NCBI GenBank assembly: GCA_027490345.1
Contig: JAIXYF010000263.1
Span: forward strand, 1 to 5,330
Source of the DNA: Novosphingobium sp.
GTDB lineage: Bacteria > Pseudomonadota > Alphaproteobacteria > Sphingomonadales > Sphingomonadaceae
Length of the DNA stretch: 5,330 bases
Direction of reading: 5' to 3'
Part shown: positions 5,226 to 5,330 of the stretch, in pieces
Layout of the letters: each line of letters begins with the position of its first letter
Position numbering within the stretch: the stretch's first letter is position 1
Program-made: the position numbers and the translations under genes
Notes under the pieces: model-generated
The model's input: only the letters and a program-made list of their open reading frames with translations
What the model was told of the DNA's origin: nothing
Databases searched by the model: none

Positions 5226-5330
5226 ATTTCCAGCTGGCTGCCAAGCTCGATCACGCGGTTGGTTGGCAGGCGGAAAAACACCATCGCGCTTTCCGCATTG
5301 CGCACCATCCAGGCAAACAGCTTTTCGCGC
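5222..5330 (-). CDS. kup: C-terminal end of a Kup-type potassium uptake protein, 5' part outside window
   Basis: The minus strand carries an open frame entering from the right edge (first full codon ends at 5329) and ending at TAG, 5224-5222. The 35 visible residues include KLFAWMVRNAESA, then RLPTNRVIELG and a final SQLEI. This matches the characteristic Kup/HAK/KUP carboxyl terminus (LFxWMxRNA...PPNRVVELGxQxEI), part of the cytoplasmic tail of this inner-membrane K+/H+ symporter of about 630 residues. The transmembrane core lies outside the window. The gene converges on modC and the two coding ends overlap by four bases. Identification rests on a short but distinctive tail. Confidence 0.82.
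   Translation of the reverse strand, partial: REKLFAWMVRNAESAMVFFRLPTNRVIELGSQLEI

Overview
This is a high-GC stretch of ordinary chromosome that most resembles an alphaproteobacterium of the Sphingomonadales (Novosphingobium/Sphingobium/Sphingomonas type). That placement is inference from the GC-rich codon use, the Ala-rich signal peptides and the gene types. I see no insertion sequence, integrase, tRNA, CRISPR array or phage gene.

Layout from left to right. (1) Positions 1-1941, +: most of a large exported solute-binding protein of the PstS (phosphate-binding) family. Its extreme 5' end lies outside the window. It has an intact anion-binding signature but is much longer than ordinary PstS, and no pstCAB genes follow it. 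A strong intrinsic terminator (1969-2001) isolates it. (2) Positions 1942-2222: no protein gene. This stretch holds that terminator, a GC-rich inverted repeat, and a second + strand intrinsic terminator (2151-2187). A -10-like GATAAT about 100 nt upstream of the second terminator makes this a candidate small RNA locus. (3) Positions 2223-2921, or 2945 with the alternative start, -: an exported thioredoxin-fold protein with a CPYC active site (DsbA/DsbG-like). (4) About 2922-3061: a divergent control region with a candidate promoter for the thioredoxin-fold gene and an imperfect TATA-rich dyad resembling a molybdate-responsive Mo-box, just upstream of modA. (5) Positions 3062-5225, +: a compact modA-modB-modC operon encoding a molybdate ABC importer (periplasmic binding protein, permease, ATPase). 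modB and modC overlap by 11 nt. The ATPase lacks the usual C-terminal TOBE/MOP molybdate-sensing domain. (6) Positions 5222-5330, -: the last 35 codons of a Kup-type potassium transporter, convergent with modC, with the two stop codons overlapping inside one CTAG.

The three mod genes act together: ModA captures molybdate or tungstate in the periplasm, ModB forms the membrane channel and ModC powers it, supplying molybdenum for molybdoenzymes. The other genes look like unrelated neighbours. Nothing here is clearly a new system. The points most worth checking are the candidate small RNA, the Mo-box-like dyad, the oversized orphan PstS-like protein and the TOBE-less ModC.
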